From: Hymenolepis diminuta
Taxonomy: Eukaryota; Platyhelminthes; Cestoda; Cyclophyllidea; Hymenolepididae
Length of the DNA: 64,000 nt
Direction of reading: 5' to 3'
Assembly: GCA_900708905.1 (NCBI GenBank)
Contig: CAADRB010000012.1
Coordinates: 417,235 to 481,234, forward strand
The notes under the pieces are model-generated. The model searched no databases, was not told where the DNA came from, and saw only the letters and a program-made list of their open reading frames with translations. Below are positions 33,901 to 47,730 of this stretch, in pieces (within the stretch, counting starts at the first letter, position 1; the number at the start of each line of letters is the position of its first letter). A program made the position numbers and the translations under genes.

Positions 33901-36900
33901 TTTTATTATTGATCTAACACTTGCGTTCTTTTCTAATTATAACTTCATTAGTGAAACATTTCGTCTTTACTATTAAAACACGTAGAAGTTCTTATATTTG
34001 TAGTCCCTATGCATATAGACATGTGACAAGTATGTTTATGGTTTCAAGCCTGGGTAACTTAATATTCGATTTTACTATCCAGATTAGATTTAAAAGCCTA
34101 TGAGCATATTATTTCGACGTTCACATCTAACACTTGTTTGATTCCATCAGGTTCTGCAGCCAAGTTCCATCTCAGAAGTGCTCAAATATTGGCCCCATGT
34201 GTTCAAATGAGGAGGAAATAAGGGAACCAAATATATTTAATACAGTCTACCACAGTTTTATAGGTAGCACATTTTGGAATTTGTATAAGGAGCTCGAAAT
34301 TAGAAGAAAATGTATTCAGCTATAGTTTCTTTATATTTGTTATACGTCCTCGATTGTAGCTTATCCCGGACCAAGTCAACCCGCAGGCTATCCATCCATG
34401 CAACCTCAACCCATGGGAGTCCCCTACGGAGGAGTTCCAATGCAGCCAATGCCCCCTGGTGCCCCTTATGGAGCCTATCCACAACCACCACCTCATGCTT
34501 ACCCACCTCCAGGAGTTCAACCTGGACCTAGCTATCCTGGCGGCAGCGGGTACTATCCGGGCGGATCACAGTATCCTGGTGGCCAGCAGCCCATGATGCC
34601 TGGTCAACAGGGCCTCCCTCAGGGTGTGATATATGATAAGAAGGGCAAGCCCTACACCATTGTCTACAAGGATGGAAAACCCAAGAAGAAGAAGTGGAAG
34701 AAAGCTGCTTTGGGTGAGTTGAAGATATGGATATATGAGTGCTCATATGCACTTTGAATGTTGTTGTCAACGTGACTAGTCTTCAGCCGTATTAAGTCCG
34801 TTTGGTCAAAGATGATCAATTAATGCTTAAATAGAGTATATGAATTGGATAAGGAGTTGTAGGAATGACCACTAGAGCTGAAAGTTAACAGCAGTCGACG
34901 GTTCTAAAAGTAGAACATGATTTGTGTAGACCGAAATTTTATTGAGCAAGCCACATTGAAGATTCGAGAGAATAAACAAATGGAAATGGTTTCGGACATA
35001 GATGAGAAATTGATATTACTGCAGCGTTAAGCGACGCTCGTTCGAGGTTCACCTAATTAGATCATCCTGCTAATTGAAATAAACAACATGAGGACAAACT
35101 ATGGTTCTATGCGGGAACTTGAGGTCACTGCAGGATTAAGAGCCACTGTGAGGACGAGATAAGTTAGATTTCAGGAATTAGTAATGATTTAGATGAAAAT
35201 TTCGGATAAGCGTAGTGATTCATCCTCCAGGGATACAGAACTTTCAACCTGGTATTTATGTGGAAGGAGAGGGAAACTGGAAGAAGTCAATCTTGAAATA
35301 AGCCTGAATTGTGATGGTACTTATCTGTCCTTTAGACTTTCGTGGTTTGAGATAATTGAGGTTGATAGTTCGGTTCAAGCTCATTTCTGAAGACTGTTTA
35401 ATGCACAGTTGCACTGGACGCTGAGAGGTTCAAGGACGAAGATTTATTTTCTTATTTTAGCAGCGGAAGAATGCTTATATGATTGTTTCAAATGTATAGC
35501 GCGGTTAGTTACTAATGGGATAAGGTAAGTGACCTGAATGAGCATCCATGATGTTTAATGTATTGAATATTTTGCAGTTCCCTTATGAGTGAATTGTTTC
35601 CTTATTTTAGGGCTTAGGTTTAACTTATCATCACTGAAATGGGCTAGTAACCCATCGTTATGCTACCATTCATGTTGGTTACAAATTAGCTTTGTTCGGC
35701 GTAATATTTGAGTTCGGAGATTATTTCTCTATGTTGAGATTTTTTGTTATATCACCGCATATTGTCAACATATGGTCATGTTGTCCTCGTAAGTTAATGT
35801 CAAAGTAAATAATTGAAATTAATCCATAACTGCATACAACAATTTAGTGCATTACTATATTACATTAACAGTCGTTAACTGGAAACAATCAAGCTGCATT
35901 TCCGAAAAGAAGGCGAAGGAGTTTCTAACCTATTTAAGAATTCTTTTGTGATTTCTGAAGATCTTTGCGAAGCCGATAAAATTGATTTTGTCCAGAATGA
36001 ATTGCTATTGCGATTTATTGGAAATTGATTTGAATACGTATGATTTACCTGCTTGATTAACCTTAGCCAATTAAAACCTGACCATAGAATGCTAAAGATA
36101 GCCAATCGTGTTTACTGAAAATTGATACAATTTTAAACCTGACCAATCATATTAGGTCCGAGTGGCGTTGGCGACGGTTGGAGAAGTCGTTCTTCATCGT
36201 CTTCATCTTCTTCTTCATCATCATCATCTTCTTCTTCAAAATCATGGAAGAAAAAGACTAAGAAGAATAAGTATAAGAAATATTAATTCTAACACTACGA
36301 CCACCAGCCTCTCTATTGATTTCACTTTGATTATAACTCTTTGCTAATTGAGAGAACTAGCTCCTAACGTTTGGATAATATGTGTGATTAATGTTTAACG
36401 CTTTCTTATATATGGTTATTGGTAATAAATATGATCCTACCTCATCTCAGACTTGCTTATTTTTATTTGTAATCGCTTGCCTAAATTTCAATCCAAATGA
36501 TTCGATTATCCTAATTATTTTCAAACATTTGAGGTACGACAAATTTTCATGCCTACATTTCAAGTGTTGATGCATTTCAAATTCAAATTTCTTCAAGTAG
36601 ATGTTTCGTGAAGCTGTTCTAAAGTTTCTGGGAATGAAGTTTGAATAGGGTTCTACACATTCTAATTGGCTAGTAATTTTGTTTGACATTACTCCTTTAT
36701 TGGGAACAAATAATTATTTGTTACTGTTTCATCTTCAATAGCACTACCGATTGTACTTTTTCATAACAATAGTACTTGTCAATTTTGCTTTCGCCCCCTA
36801 GATAATGTAGCTTATGAAATTCATTCTGTTAAAAAGATAAAAAGTGGTTCATATCAAAAGTAAAAGTTATAGTTGTCATCATTGCATTTTTTAAAGATGG

Positions 36901-39900
36901 AGGAGTGTGAAGTGGGGTTTTGAAAAGTACTAATTAGTCTCCTTTTACTCTTAACATAGTTCATTCGTCATGTATCGAACGTTGAAATCAAGCAAATCGT
37001 CAATTTTTGAACCTGTAGTTAAACTCAACTTAAAAATTATTAGAAACTGCCGAATCTCAAGAACTTATCGTTGCTAATCTGTAATCTTAGTCAAGCTGGG
37101 TGTGCTAGAGATGGTGGGGTTAAATTTACCTTCAATAGTCCTCTCTGTTCAAGATATTCGGTTTATTCGTTATTGACGGATTTTTAAAGACGTGCTATTG
37201 CCTAGAGTACCGTTACTAACTGGCCAACTTGAATCCGCTGAAGATCTCTAATTTTAGACTTATGTCGTAATTGAATTTGGTTTTAGCGAGTCGGGGATTA
37301 GATCGTTTTTGGTGTATATGACCGTCTTTATGTGTAAAAAATAATTTTATCTGTTGCTCAGTGCAATCGTTGCTATCCAGTAGTTGTTGTGCAGGAAGCA
37401 ATTCTTAGTCATTAACAGCTATCTTTTAACATTTCGCGGGGAATTTGTGACATGAAAATTTGGAGGGACTAGTAAAAAACATGAACTCGTGCGCTCCAGC
37501 CATGCCAGAAGTCACGAGTTCCTTTCCCATCGGCACTCATCCAGCGATCGGAATGGCAAACTGCACCAGTCTGACTAATGGAAGGTGCCAGGATTTGAGT
37601 CTATCATCAGGAATATTTTTCAATTCTCCTCTCTACCCAAAATAGGCGCTGGAAAAGCTGAACTATATAATGTGAGGATCTCAGTGAGGCAAAATTAACT
37701 AAAATCGAGTGGGAGTGGTAGTCACTAGAGACATCGACTTTCCATTGTTCTCCTGCGACTCTTCAACTGTGGTATTTCCTTTATCATAATAATTGAACTA
37801 TATTTTGTGTAAAAGTCCTGTCAAAAATTTCTTTTTTGATACGATAATTGACGATATTCTATAGTATCTCAATCAAAAGTATTTGGTTTGGTATTATTTT
37901 TTTCATTAAAAATTGGTTAATAACCGCAAACTGGCATAAAATTTTTGTCGTTTAGTTGTTGTTAATTAAAAGTGAGATCTAGTTCCTAAATTCTTTAACT
38001 ACAAACTCGCTTGCAGAAGATGACGTGCGAGACTCAGGCGCAATGTTTGGTCTACGATTTTTATCTTCCGGATTATCGCCTTTTCCCCCACGCTACAGGA
38101 TTCCGATTGCGTCAATGAGGGAAAATGTCTTTATGAGCTATTAATCCTTTACTCAGTAATAGAATCTTGTGTTCGGTATCAATACTGGAAAGCTAGAATC
38201 CTGCGGGATTACAATCCCTAAAACTGTCCAAGATTCTACTGTATTTTACTGAGAGCTGGAAACTTTTCAAATGATATTCCAATAAAGAAATTTTTGTTAA
38301 CTATTACATTAATTCTATACGGTAGCTTCTTTGTTAGGACTTTTTAATTCAATCGATAACGTCTGCCATCCCTTTCACGCTATTTACTTTGAAATTATCT
38401 TGCCTTTTTATATTAACTGGCTCAGCACAATTTCTATGAGTGGAAGTCTAATGGACACCTGAGAAGCTTTAAATATTTCAAGGAGAATAGAGGCTCGATT
38501 GAGATTTAAACTAGCAAAAAGTAGTTTTTTTTTAATCTGAAAACTATGAAAATTAAGACTGTTAAAACAAAGAATGAGGAGGTGGGATAAAATATTTAAA
38601 ATTTATCTAGTACTTGCCATAATTGGGAGGAAATTATATAGAGTAAACTGTTAGCTGATCTGATTTAAAAACCATTTGAATTTAATTATTTTAACGAAAA
38701 AAATAATTTCGTTTGTTTTAAAAGACATCGTTGAATTTCTCGCTAATTCCAATGATTGAAGTCAATCCAGTTAAGTGACGAGAAGCCGGATAGCTTTCGA
38801 TTTAGTCTGAAGATATTCCCCTTAATTATTTTTACAAAAATGGTTTAATATATTTTAATTATCTGTTAAATTAAAAAAAAATAGTTAAAAGCAGTTTATT
38901 TAGTTGGCGCAAAATCAACTAATTTTTCACGTAATTGTTATCAGCTGCTCGGAAACGTGCCACACGAAGCGTACTTTTGTACCACGAATCATCTCAAGGT
39001 CTCTCATTAATATCTCTCCGCACGTGACAAATTTTGGAATCGGGATCATATGATCTCGTGAAATGTTTCACATACTTCTAAGGTATTTTTAAATCGAAAA
39101 TTGCAATTATTTTACTAAGATATGGTTTCGAAAACTAAAATTGTGAAACCTACGCGCTAAAAATACCGTTCAAACATATACTGAATTTGAATTTTTAATT
39201 ATGCACTCCTATTTAGATGAATGGTTACGTTTTAAATGCGTCATATTACGCGGTTCTAAGAGTATCAGTTAGTGTCCAGATATCTCAATGGTAAACATTC
39301 CCTTAGCGATCAACGTGCTAATCAGAAGTTAAGGGCTCGTTGATGTGCATTCAGTGAACAGAATGACTAACCCTACTGATTAAAACGGGTTAGTTGAGAC
39401 AGCAGAGTTCTCATCAGAGTGACTCTAGAATGCTACTCTTCTCTCAAAGATATATGTTGGGAATCATTTCATTTCAACGTATTTGGAACTTAATCTGTGT
39501 ATAAGGAGAATAAAAGGGCCTCAATCATCAAGCTATTTTGGTTAATATCAGTTTAGACGTGGTTCGGTGTTTATGCTAACTGAGTGGGTTGAGGGAGAAT
39601 ATAGCTGCTAATTAGCCTGATGTATATGTAATTCATTTAGTGTTAAATAATCAATCATTATTTAACTCTGTGTCAAATATATCTTTGTCTCTATTCTTTG
39701 TTAGTGTATCTTAAAGCGAATTAATATAATTACAAATTCTGCTAATAGTTTAGAGATAGCTCTTACGTGCTGAGGTTCAAAACTTATCTGTGCATATATA
39801 ACTACTGAAGCCATCGCCTGTATTGATTTAGTGTTAATTTAAAAGCAATTGGAAACACCACAACAATAAAAAGAAAGCGTTTCTTCTATACTATCTGAGG

Positions 39901-41281
39901 ATTTATTTATGATAATTGTCTCTTACAAGGCGAAATGCTAATATGATCGTTTTAATGGGAAATAAACAGGAAAGTGAATAATTGATACTTGCGATTACAT
40001 AATTTATAGTCGTTTTCTCTTTTGTTTAAATTAATTGCGAATGTCTTATGTGTTTTAATTAAAAACTTCATTCCCAATTTGATTATTTAATTTAGGAGCA
40101 GTTATTAGACAGTTTCCAAATTAAACATTAGAATTGGAATTCAAGTGATAACGCACAGGTAATAACAAAATACCACACCAGTGACCTCATGTCTGTACTT
40201 TAGCAGTTTATCAAATGCACTATTATAAAATCACTCCTTAAACTTGAGGGCAAATTGATTTGAAATTGGACAAAAATAACGTTTATTTAAAAGAAAACGT
40301 AATTTATTTATCTTTATACTGTTAAGGTGAAAGTATGGTTATGTACAATTATTAAATGTTTTCCCTTGACGAACTTAATGCTTTTTATACTCCCTTTCCT
40401 TATATTATTTATGTAAACTAATATGAATTATACTATAGTTCACGTAGTTTGCTATAGCATCGAGGATTCGTGTTTTTCCTCCTTCTCTAGCTGGGATATC
40501 GGCCTGTAGATCGCAAAATACACATTGCCTAAATTGCCTTTAAATAACTTGATTTCGTTTTTATTTATATTAAACGGATGAAGTTAGAATAGACAAAAGC
40601 AACCATACTAGCTAAAAATCATCAAGAGGGGAGAAACTGAGTGCGAGTTTCACATACGCCATAGATAAAGTTGTTAATATAAATCTTTCGAAGAGCAGGA
40701 AATAAAACTCGGCTGTTTAAAGCTTTGGTAGGAATAGAGAAAGTGTAGGAGTCAGCTTTACTAAGTTGTACATGGAGTTCACTTCTTTTATAAGTCAGCG
40801 TTCTTTAAGGCAAATAAGGAATGTGTAGGTTAAAGTTACGTCTAAGCATTATAAAAGTTGCAACATCTCGTTCTTTACTATCGTGTAGAAAGTGCTTGTT
40901 TTGTTCTCGATCTCATTTACAGGTAGATAATTTAGACATTTCAATGCAAGCAGTTATTGCCATGGATATACTACCACAGTAATGAAAAGCCGACTGTCAG
41001 ATCTGATTGTAAATTTGTTGTGGTCTCTTTTGACCCATCAAACGAACTTAATAATCCTTATCTCTTTCACCAACGCAGGTCTTGCAGCTGGAGCAGCGAC
41101 TGGCTGGATAGCGGGCAAGATGTTCGGTGGTCTTGGACGTACTCTCGGCTACGGCCTAGGTGGTTGGGGAGGCGGCTGGGGTCGTCCAGCTTTTGGATAT
41201 GGCGGGCTCGGTGGATTCGGTCGATGTGGAAGTTGGTCATCTTTGAGCTCTTTCAGTAGTTCTGGGGGATGGTCATCTTGA
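30959..41281 (+). CDS. PH-like, proline-rich protein with alternative C-termini
   Basis: Exons 30959-31111, 31150-31313, 31385-31412, 31456-31612 and 34360-34713, then either 36156-36286 or 41079-41281. With the first end the product is 328 residues, with the second 352; both totals are exact multiples of three. Residues 1-115 look like a small pleckstrin-homology fold: EGYIEIWSDDNKSFRPIYAK, then VVTFFRC, and a closing helix with the usual tryptophan (TWMECVNKL). Residues about 130-225 are rich in proline, glycine and tyrosine (YPQPPPNAGPPPLPGS, VPYGGVPMQPMPPGAPYGAY). Next is a basic segment (GKPYTIVYKDGKPKKKKWKK). The intron between exons 1 and 2 is 38 nt and exon 3 is only 28 nt. The intron from 31613 appears to use a GC donor. 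PH folds often bind phosphoinositides or proteins; the role here is unknown and I do not recognise a named family. Confidence 0.8.
31613..34359 (+). other. Intron of the PH-like gene (2.7 kb)
   Basis: The join GGTG|GCAAGT to TTGTAG|CT restores the frame as alanine, which supports a GC-AG intron; an unseen small exon is the alternative. A tRNA-derived repeat fragment is suspected at 33775-33840. Other open frames here show no protein character. Confidence 0.55.
33775..33840 (-). repeat. tRNA-derived (SINE-like) fragment
   Basis: Read on the minus strand: CAAAGTCTGAGGTCAAGGGT, then TCAATGCTCATCAACG. It aligns over about 36 bases with 43718-43755 (plus). The segment around GGGTTCAA resembles the Pol III B box. 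Too decayed to assign to a family. Confidence 0.35.
36156..36286 (+). CDS. Alternative last exon a: poly-serine, lysine-rich tail
   Basis: Acceptor ATTAG at 36151-36155, phase 1, matching the donor at 34714. It encodes PSGVGDGWRSR, about sixteen serines in a row made from TCN codons, then KSWKKKTKKNKYKKY and a TAA. The basic end could be a nuclear-import or RNA-binding tail (inference). AATAAA follows at 36424-36429, giving this form its own 3' end. The TCN run is a microsatellite and may vary in length between individuals. Confidence 0.7.
36424..36429 (+). terminator. Poly(A) signal for the short form
   Basis: AATAAA about 138 nt after the stop of terminal exon a. Use of this site would exclude terminal exon b. 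Confidence 0.55.
36430..41078 (+). other. Sequence between alternative last exons
   Basis: About 4.6 kb, AT-rich, spliced out in the long form. No other exon recognised. Around 39285-39350 a stretch (TATCTCAATGGTAA, then AAGGGCTCG) is faintly tRNA-like. Confidence 0.5.
41079..41281 (+). CDS. Alternative last exon b: glycine-rich tail
   Basis: Acceptor CAACGCAG at 41071-41078, phase 1, so it fits the same donor at 34714 as exon a. It encodes GLAAGAATGWIAGKMFGGLG, spaced like a glycine zipper that could pack against membrane or itself, then a glycine/tryptophan/tyrosine-rich run and a serine-rich end (SLSSFSSSGGWSS) with TGA at 41279-41281. Codon composition is much richer in G+C than the surrounding DNA, as expected for coding sequence. 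No canonical AATAAA is obvious just downstream. Confidence 0.75.
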
Positions 41282-43674
41282 AGTCAATCTTTTGAAAATC
41301 GGCGCTTCTGATTTCTTTCTAATCTCACTCTCCCTCTTGAGGTGATTCGATGTTCCCCTCTTCTTTTTTTGTCTGTTGATTGTATATCACACCCCATGCA
41401 TTTGCTTGAATATTTATTTCCTCTTAAACATAGAAAAATAAGTGTATATATTGATGTGTTCTAATTAAACTAGGTTGACTAGCGAAAGCTAGAGGTGACT
41501 GCTTATGTGTATAATTGTAGTATCCATGGGTTTGTTAAAATGGGAGAACATTATAATTTATTCACGAGAATAATGAAGAGCTTTATTTTTTTTCCTCTTA
41601 GCAGCTACTTTCGGTACTTGACCATTAAAATCTCTGAATGAGAAGTGCCCCCTCTCGGGTATTCCTCTAACGACCAATAATAGGGTTTTTTGAAGGATGA
41701 ACTTTTTGAAAGAAATATATCGAGATAACTATTTGTCGAATTCGGTGTTAAACATCTCCCTTGGAGAGAGCCCAGTTGAAATTTAATTAACATTTACCAA
41801 GCCCCAAAAGAAGATAGAGCTGTTTCTTACTTGAGTTGGTTAAAGAACGGTGTAAATCGAGTGTATAGTGACTTGCATTTGGAAAGAAGTTACCGAAGCC
41901 AGATCCCGTATTCTCAGCCTGTTTGCCGCTATTTAAAGTGGCTTATTTACCAGGTTTTCCCACACGGTTTTTATATCCCCTGCAGGAACCCATATTCTTA
42001 CCCTGTTTATTGCCGATTTTAGCGACTGATCCCCTCATCTGGCCCCAGTTCGTTCTTTTAAGAGGTTATCCGTAAACTCAAAAAATGGTCAGAACTTTCT
42101 GCTGGATGTCTTGCTAAAAAAAGTCATGTCAGCCTTTCTCACGTCTCGGTTGTAGTGATGATTCCTAAAATTGGAAGATCTATCCATATTCCGCATGTGA
42201 GTAGAAGGAAGACGCTTAAAAATAGTAAGGAGCTCATATTTTGTCGCCAACCTATCAATATAAGAAGAGGGGACGGGCGGTGCGCGGATGAATGCTCGCC
42301 TATATTTGTGGGTGCAAATCGTAAGCGCGTTCAGATGCGAGGTATGGAGTAACTAAGATGGAATAAGTCAGTTGAGTATCACTATCACCAAGTAGCACAG
42401 TTTAAGTGTAAATTTGATTACGGGATTGTTGGTATTTTAGGGGATGCAAGTAATTTGTGAAATTGTTCTGGTCCAGACCATGTCCGAATTCGATTAGTGT
42501 TAAAATACGGTGGCGGCAATATGGTGTAATGATAAATAATTTAAACGGTACTGAAGTTCATTCTCTGGAGTCTTTTCCAACCAAATGCCACGAGATCTCT
42601 TCTCAAATAATTTCACCAAATCCTCATTCATTATGGGAAGATTTCTTTTGGTTGCAGATATGTAGAAGGTTTTATTGGTGAAATTCAGTTAGTCAACGAC
42701 TAAGAATAGATTATCTCATCACTTAAAAGAAAATAAACGAAGGTAGTAGACAGCGCCATGAGTGAACGATTTACCGGTGGTATTTTAAAGAAATGGAATG
42801 CAAACTGAAAGTGGATAAATGAATACTGCAAACGTTAAAATGTTTGGCGAATCTTATACGCATACTACCTAGAAGGAAGTTGAAATCGAAATAATTAATT
42901 TAGATTAAATTGTTCCACTTCGTTCAGAGCGCTGGTAATTGGGTTTAATGGTGTGTGTAATATATTTCACAGCGTACTTTCTTTATAACAGAAAACTATG
43001 TTTTCGTCCACCTTTGCGAATTGGAGATGATACGTTTAAAGCGTATGGTTTGCTTAAGAAATATTCTGGAGATTATAATCCAAGGCTTTATCGATTGGTG
43101 GTTTGAAGGTCGTCTCACATAGCTTCACTATGGAGTCTTTGTTTCAGTTGCATGGATTGATTGTGTCCCAGTTTTTGGAAGCTTCACTCATTCTGTCAGG
43201 GAAAGTGCCACACAGATTAATGAACACTGAATGGGACTGAAGCGGTATAATCTTAAACTGTTTCGTTCTGTTCCCTATTCTTCAGTATTAGTTACGCACC
43301 GAGATAGTAAAACATTGTCAGATTCTTGTCTATCATATTCGGTTAATTGATGTAGAGGCTAAAACATCTTTTAATCAGATGGACGGCTTTCTCGTGTTAA
43401 TTGCGAATGAATTTTTAATCTTTTACTAGTGCCTATTTTGTAATCTACGTTATTTTATCTGAGAATTAGGTTGGTATATTTCATTTTCAGCAGGGATTAA
43501 TGATGAATTAATTTATCGTGAATGAAAATCTACAAAAACTAGTAAATAAAAGTAAAAGTTGGTAAGATAGAGACAAAAGATAAGTGCGACCAAATAAATA
43601 TCATGAAATGAGGCGTTTTCACATGTAGGCTTTCCATCACCATTAAACATGTGATTAAGAAAATTAATTTCCAA

Positions 43675-43755
43675 ATTGTTTGCGGGGGAGTGCTAATGTG
43701 CCAGCATTCATGTCCGCCAAGTCTGAGGTCACGAAATCGTTACTCATCAATTCCT
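43675..43755 (+). repeat. tRNA-derived (SINE-like) fragment
   Basis: GTGCTAATGTGCCAGCATTC, then GTCCGCCAAGTCTGAGGTCA, then a decayed B-box region. The layout (short A-box-like part, anticodon-like middle, T-arm-like end) is that of a tRNA-headed SINE. It shares its second half with 33775-33840 in the opposite orientation. A minus-strand open frame at 43664-43939 overlaps it and is considered spurious. Confidence 0.4.
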
Positions 43756-46700
43756 TGGTTAACACAAGTCGGAGAGCTGCTCCAGTATAAATGACTTCTA
43801 TCCATGATACCTTTCTCAATGGGTATGAAAAGTGAATCTGTCGAGTTTTGAATAACCCAGAACAAATAGCTGTTTTTTTTTCAGCGGCCTTCAAATCATG
43901 AACTAAAGAATAATATGGATAAAGCCAAAAAAGATTCATTAAGTTTATTTGACTGAAGGATTCTCGAGATGAAACGTTTTAGGATTCATGAAATTATCCA
44001 CATGTTTTTGTTAGTTTTACTTGATTTGTATGTATGAAATTGTGTGGAAAATTAATGCCCCTTTGATCAATAAATGACCAACTGATTTCAGTGATTCAAT
44101 TGTATAAAATATTGTTATTACGTTAATTATTTAGAATCATTAAAGTATGCTCAATATTTGCTTATTTAAAGGTTTATTTTCACTCCGTCTTGTGGTTATC
44201 CTTAATTATTACTTCAAAAACTTCTTCGAACAGAATAATTTTCTTTAGATAGAAAGTAGTCTTTGGCTCTTAGACACTGTTTCAGATTTTAGATCTTAGA
44301 TATAACAATAAAATATTGCTTATTAATGCAAATCGTTAACCTTTCGCACCTATCACACACTACAGAACCAGTATGCCAAAATAGACAGTGATGAACTTGG
44401 TGACATGTTGTCAACAAAATGTATCAAAACAACGCCTTTTTCTAAAATTCAACGTGAAAATCAAGCACCGAGTATTTAAGAAATTCTTTAGATACCGATA
44501 ATATTTGTAAACAGGTCAGAAAAATATTTTAAAATGTGGTAGGCCAAAATGTGTCAACATTTTTTAATAGCAAATTTTAAATATTTTATTCTTGTTTGAC
44601 TGCTCATATATTTGAAGTTTTCTCGATAAATTTTCAATAAAATAAAACGAATTAAATGAATTCATGGTGGTTTATTGAGATGTAAATAAGATATTTAGGC
44701 GTAATGCACAATTTTTCATGAAAAACGGAGTCACTCGAATTAATTCTGAGGAAGATTACCCTGGATTTGTCACCAGATTACAAAAGTTTAAAAGCTCCCA
44801 ATTCAGATAATGTGGAGCAACTTTTGAAACGCCTGATTTTATGATGCTAAAAATTTTAATTGTACATCTGTGCCTAATGTCTTTTGTAATATCAGTTTTA
44901 GATTTCTAAATTTTACTTCGTTAAAGAACAGCCATTCAAGTTTTAGTTTGGCTATCGCCATATATTTGTAAGGGTTTTTTTCTATAATAAATTGAGCTCC
45001 CCGAACAAAAATTAACTAACCGAAGGCCATATTACTAAAACGATTTGAACAGGGAGATGTTCGATTTGAAATATTCTATGGTGGGAGGAAGAAAGGTGCG
45101 CTTCACTGAATTCAATTCTGCAAGTAGGTGGTTTGTCGTGAGAGAAGGTTTGCATTCCATATTTCCAATTTCGAGAAAACACATCTAAAAATGACTGTGT
45201 CCATCGTACGGAAATCGGATTGATCAATCTTTACGAAGCCTGCATATTTTTCCCCCATGAATTCATTCAATGAAATCTTTTTAGTCAACATCCAATATTT
45301 GATATCACTGACTGTTAAAAAAATATCTTCAAGAGAAATTCATGTGAAATGCCACATTTTATGAGGGTGGGGTTGCCCTCATTGATAGATAGTTTTAAGA
45401 ACCTCGGAAACACTCCCTGATCATTACCATAGGTAGAAAATTTCGTGAAGACTTTTAAACATATGAATTCCGAGAATGCCACAATGATATCAATCCACGA
45501 CCATCAATTAACATTGTCCTTCCGTTAGTCTTAACGTACACAGCAATTCCGATTTGTCAGAATGACATGTTTAATATGTATCACGATGCCCAGGCAAAAT
45601 CTTCATTCGTTCTAGCAAAGCATTCCGTCCATTATATCAAATGATTCATTCTTTGCTTTATCAATTCACACCGGTTATCGAATAGATTACTATCGTACGA
45701 ATATGCTTAGGATATGTATCAGACAAGTTAAAAATATTGATTAAAAATTCTAAAATTTTACTATTTCATTTTATCAGACGCGATGTTAATCGAGTATTCC
45801 GCAAAAATTGAAAATAGCCAAACTAATTAAGTTCGTTTATAGCCCCACTGGTAAATTAGCACTTGACCTGTAGTATGTACATTGACAAACGTTGTTTATA
45901 TTCGTTTTCATGTTTATATACCGAGTGTAAGGCCCTATCAGAGCATTACAAAATAAGGCGTATAACTACTTTCTAGCTCATCCACTTTTCATGCAGACAT
46001 TTCACAAGCCTATTGAAGGGAAATACTTTCAGCACTCACTTTGACATGTTTTCCTTCATTTGACGGCTTTTGCCTACGAGGATCGGCCATTGCTACACCG
46101 ATGCGGATCGAATCCGTGGTGAGCATATTATCTCCTGCGTTGTCAAATGAATAAGTTTAATCGGAAGTAAAAGTAAAGTGATGTACATGCGGAGCCTGAG
46201 GTTTTAAAAATGAAACAGGACGCAGCAAAAAGAGGGGAGTTTCTCTAAAATATCATTTTTATAAAATTTTTGTTAAACACATAACTTTGTAATAAATATG
46301 CAGGTGACTCTGAATTGAAGTTAGCGAAAAACTAAATACTCGTGCTGTTCTGCGTTAAATTCAGATTCGCATCGGTGATTTCCTAATTTATTGAACCGTT
46401 ATAGCTTAATCTCTCGCAGATCATAAATTAACGAAAAGCATCAGGTAACAAGAAGGTAATATTTACATTTAAAGCTTCTAGAAATTCGACAAACCTTGAA
46501 ATCGTACTATTCGCGTCGGAGTCTTCTTATACTCGATGAAAAGCCTATTACCATTACTGTCTTTCATTTTTATGGGTTTTCCTGTGCACGCTTTCTTTGA
46601 CTATAAATTTTATTCGAATTACTTAAATCAACACCTGCCTAAATCTCTAAACTATCACTAAAGCACGACCCTACATGACTTGAACATTTTACTTCAGTAG

Positions 46701-47539
46701 TAAATCAGACGCGGGTAATAGTCATACACGCGCATGTGACTTCTGAGCCTGGCAACTGATAAACACTTTTTTCCCTATCTCTGGACTGTCTTAAAAAATT
46801 GTGAACAAGTCTGGTAGGCTTGATTGGCGGTGGTTAATATAAAACACGTTCGCCATTAAAATATCTCTAGGAGTCAAGCGAGATATTGGTACAGTTCACG
46901 GTGTCCTTCCGATCTCAAACTCAACTCTATGTATTTTGTTTTTAACCTATAGTCATGTAAACCCCAATTTCACCTATTCTCATCCTCTCTGACAATGCTT
47001 TGGTTTTCCGTCCATGAAATCGCCGTGACATCTTTATATACCTATGACGCATAAACCCCTATCTGTCATTTGTAAACGTGTCTATTGATCCCCCACTCTC
47101 TATAACCGTCCCGTCACATTAAAACCCCACTGCTCCCGTCCTCACGCGCCTCCTCGCCCAAGTGACTCATATGAACCGTTTTTATATTCCATGGGCACGC
47201 GCGCAGACGCACGCTGGTCATACACTGTTCCTACGCTGCCCTCTCATCGTCTTTGTTCCTTATCCCTCTTCTGCCCGTTTGAATTCCCATTGTGGTATGA
47301 TTAATACATTTTGGCCTAGTCAGCTCTTGGTGTTCTGCTGTTAAATTGTGATTAACCCTTACAATTTAAATTCAGCAACACACCTTATCGTAACCATTTC
47401 CCCTGTTTCAATCTGCATTGCAGTGTTACTCCACTTTCTCCGATTGAATAGTGACCCCTTTAAACGTGTCAATCCTATCTGTCCTCTTGGAAAAGTAATG
47501 TGATCAATGCTAATGCGAAGTATCAGGTAATCTGCCCCC

Positions 47540-47730
47540 ATTAATTTTTTACATATTGTGAACTACGTACAAAAGACCCAGAAGACGCCAAAGAAAACAC
47601 ATCCGAATCACACTGTATTATTTTGTGCAAATTGCAAATGTGTAGGAAATAATTGCAAACGTCAGAGAGCTAGGCCAGGCCAAGATTTTACTGTTCAGAA
47701 TCGAAGTGTCAGAACACCACTTTATTGTTA
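47540..47730. repeat. Diverged repeat related to 52110-52285
   Basis: Shared blocks in the same order: CCAGAAGACGCC, AGGCCAGGCCAAGA, and AAG-GTGTC near the end. A shorter piece of the same family is suspected near 6990-7060. Class unknown. Confidence 0.5.

Noticed and set aside
39285..39350. tRNA-like stretch in the PH-like gene intron
   Set aside because: Resemblance to A and B boxes is too weak and no stems form; mentioned only in the intron entry.
43664..43939. 91-codon minus-strand frame
   Set aside because: Overlaps a tRNA-derived repeat fragment; no domain or exon context.
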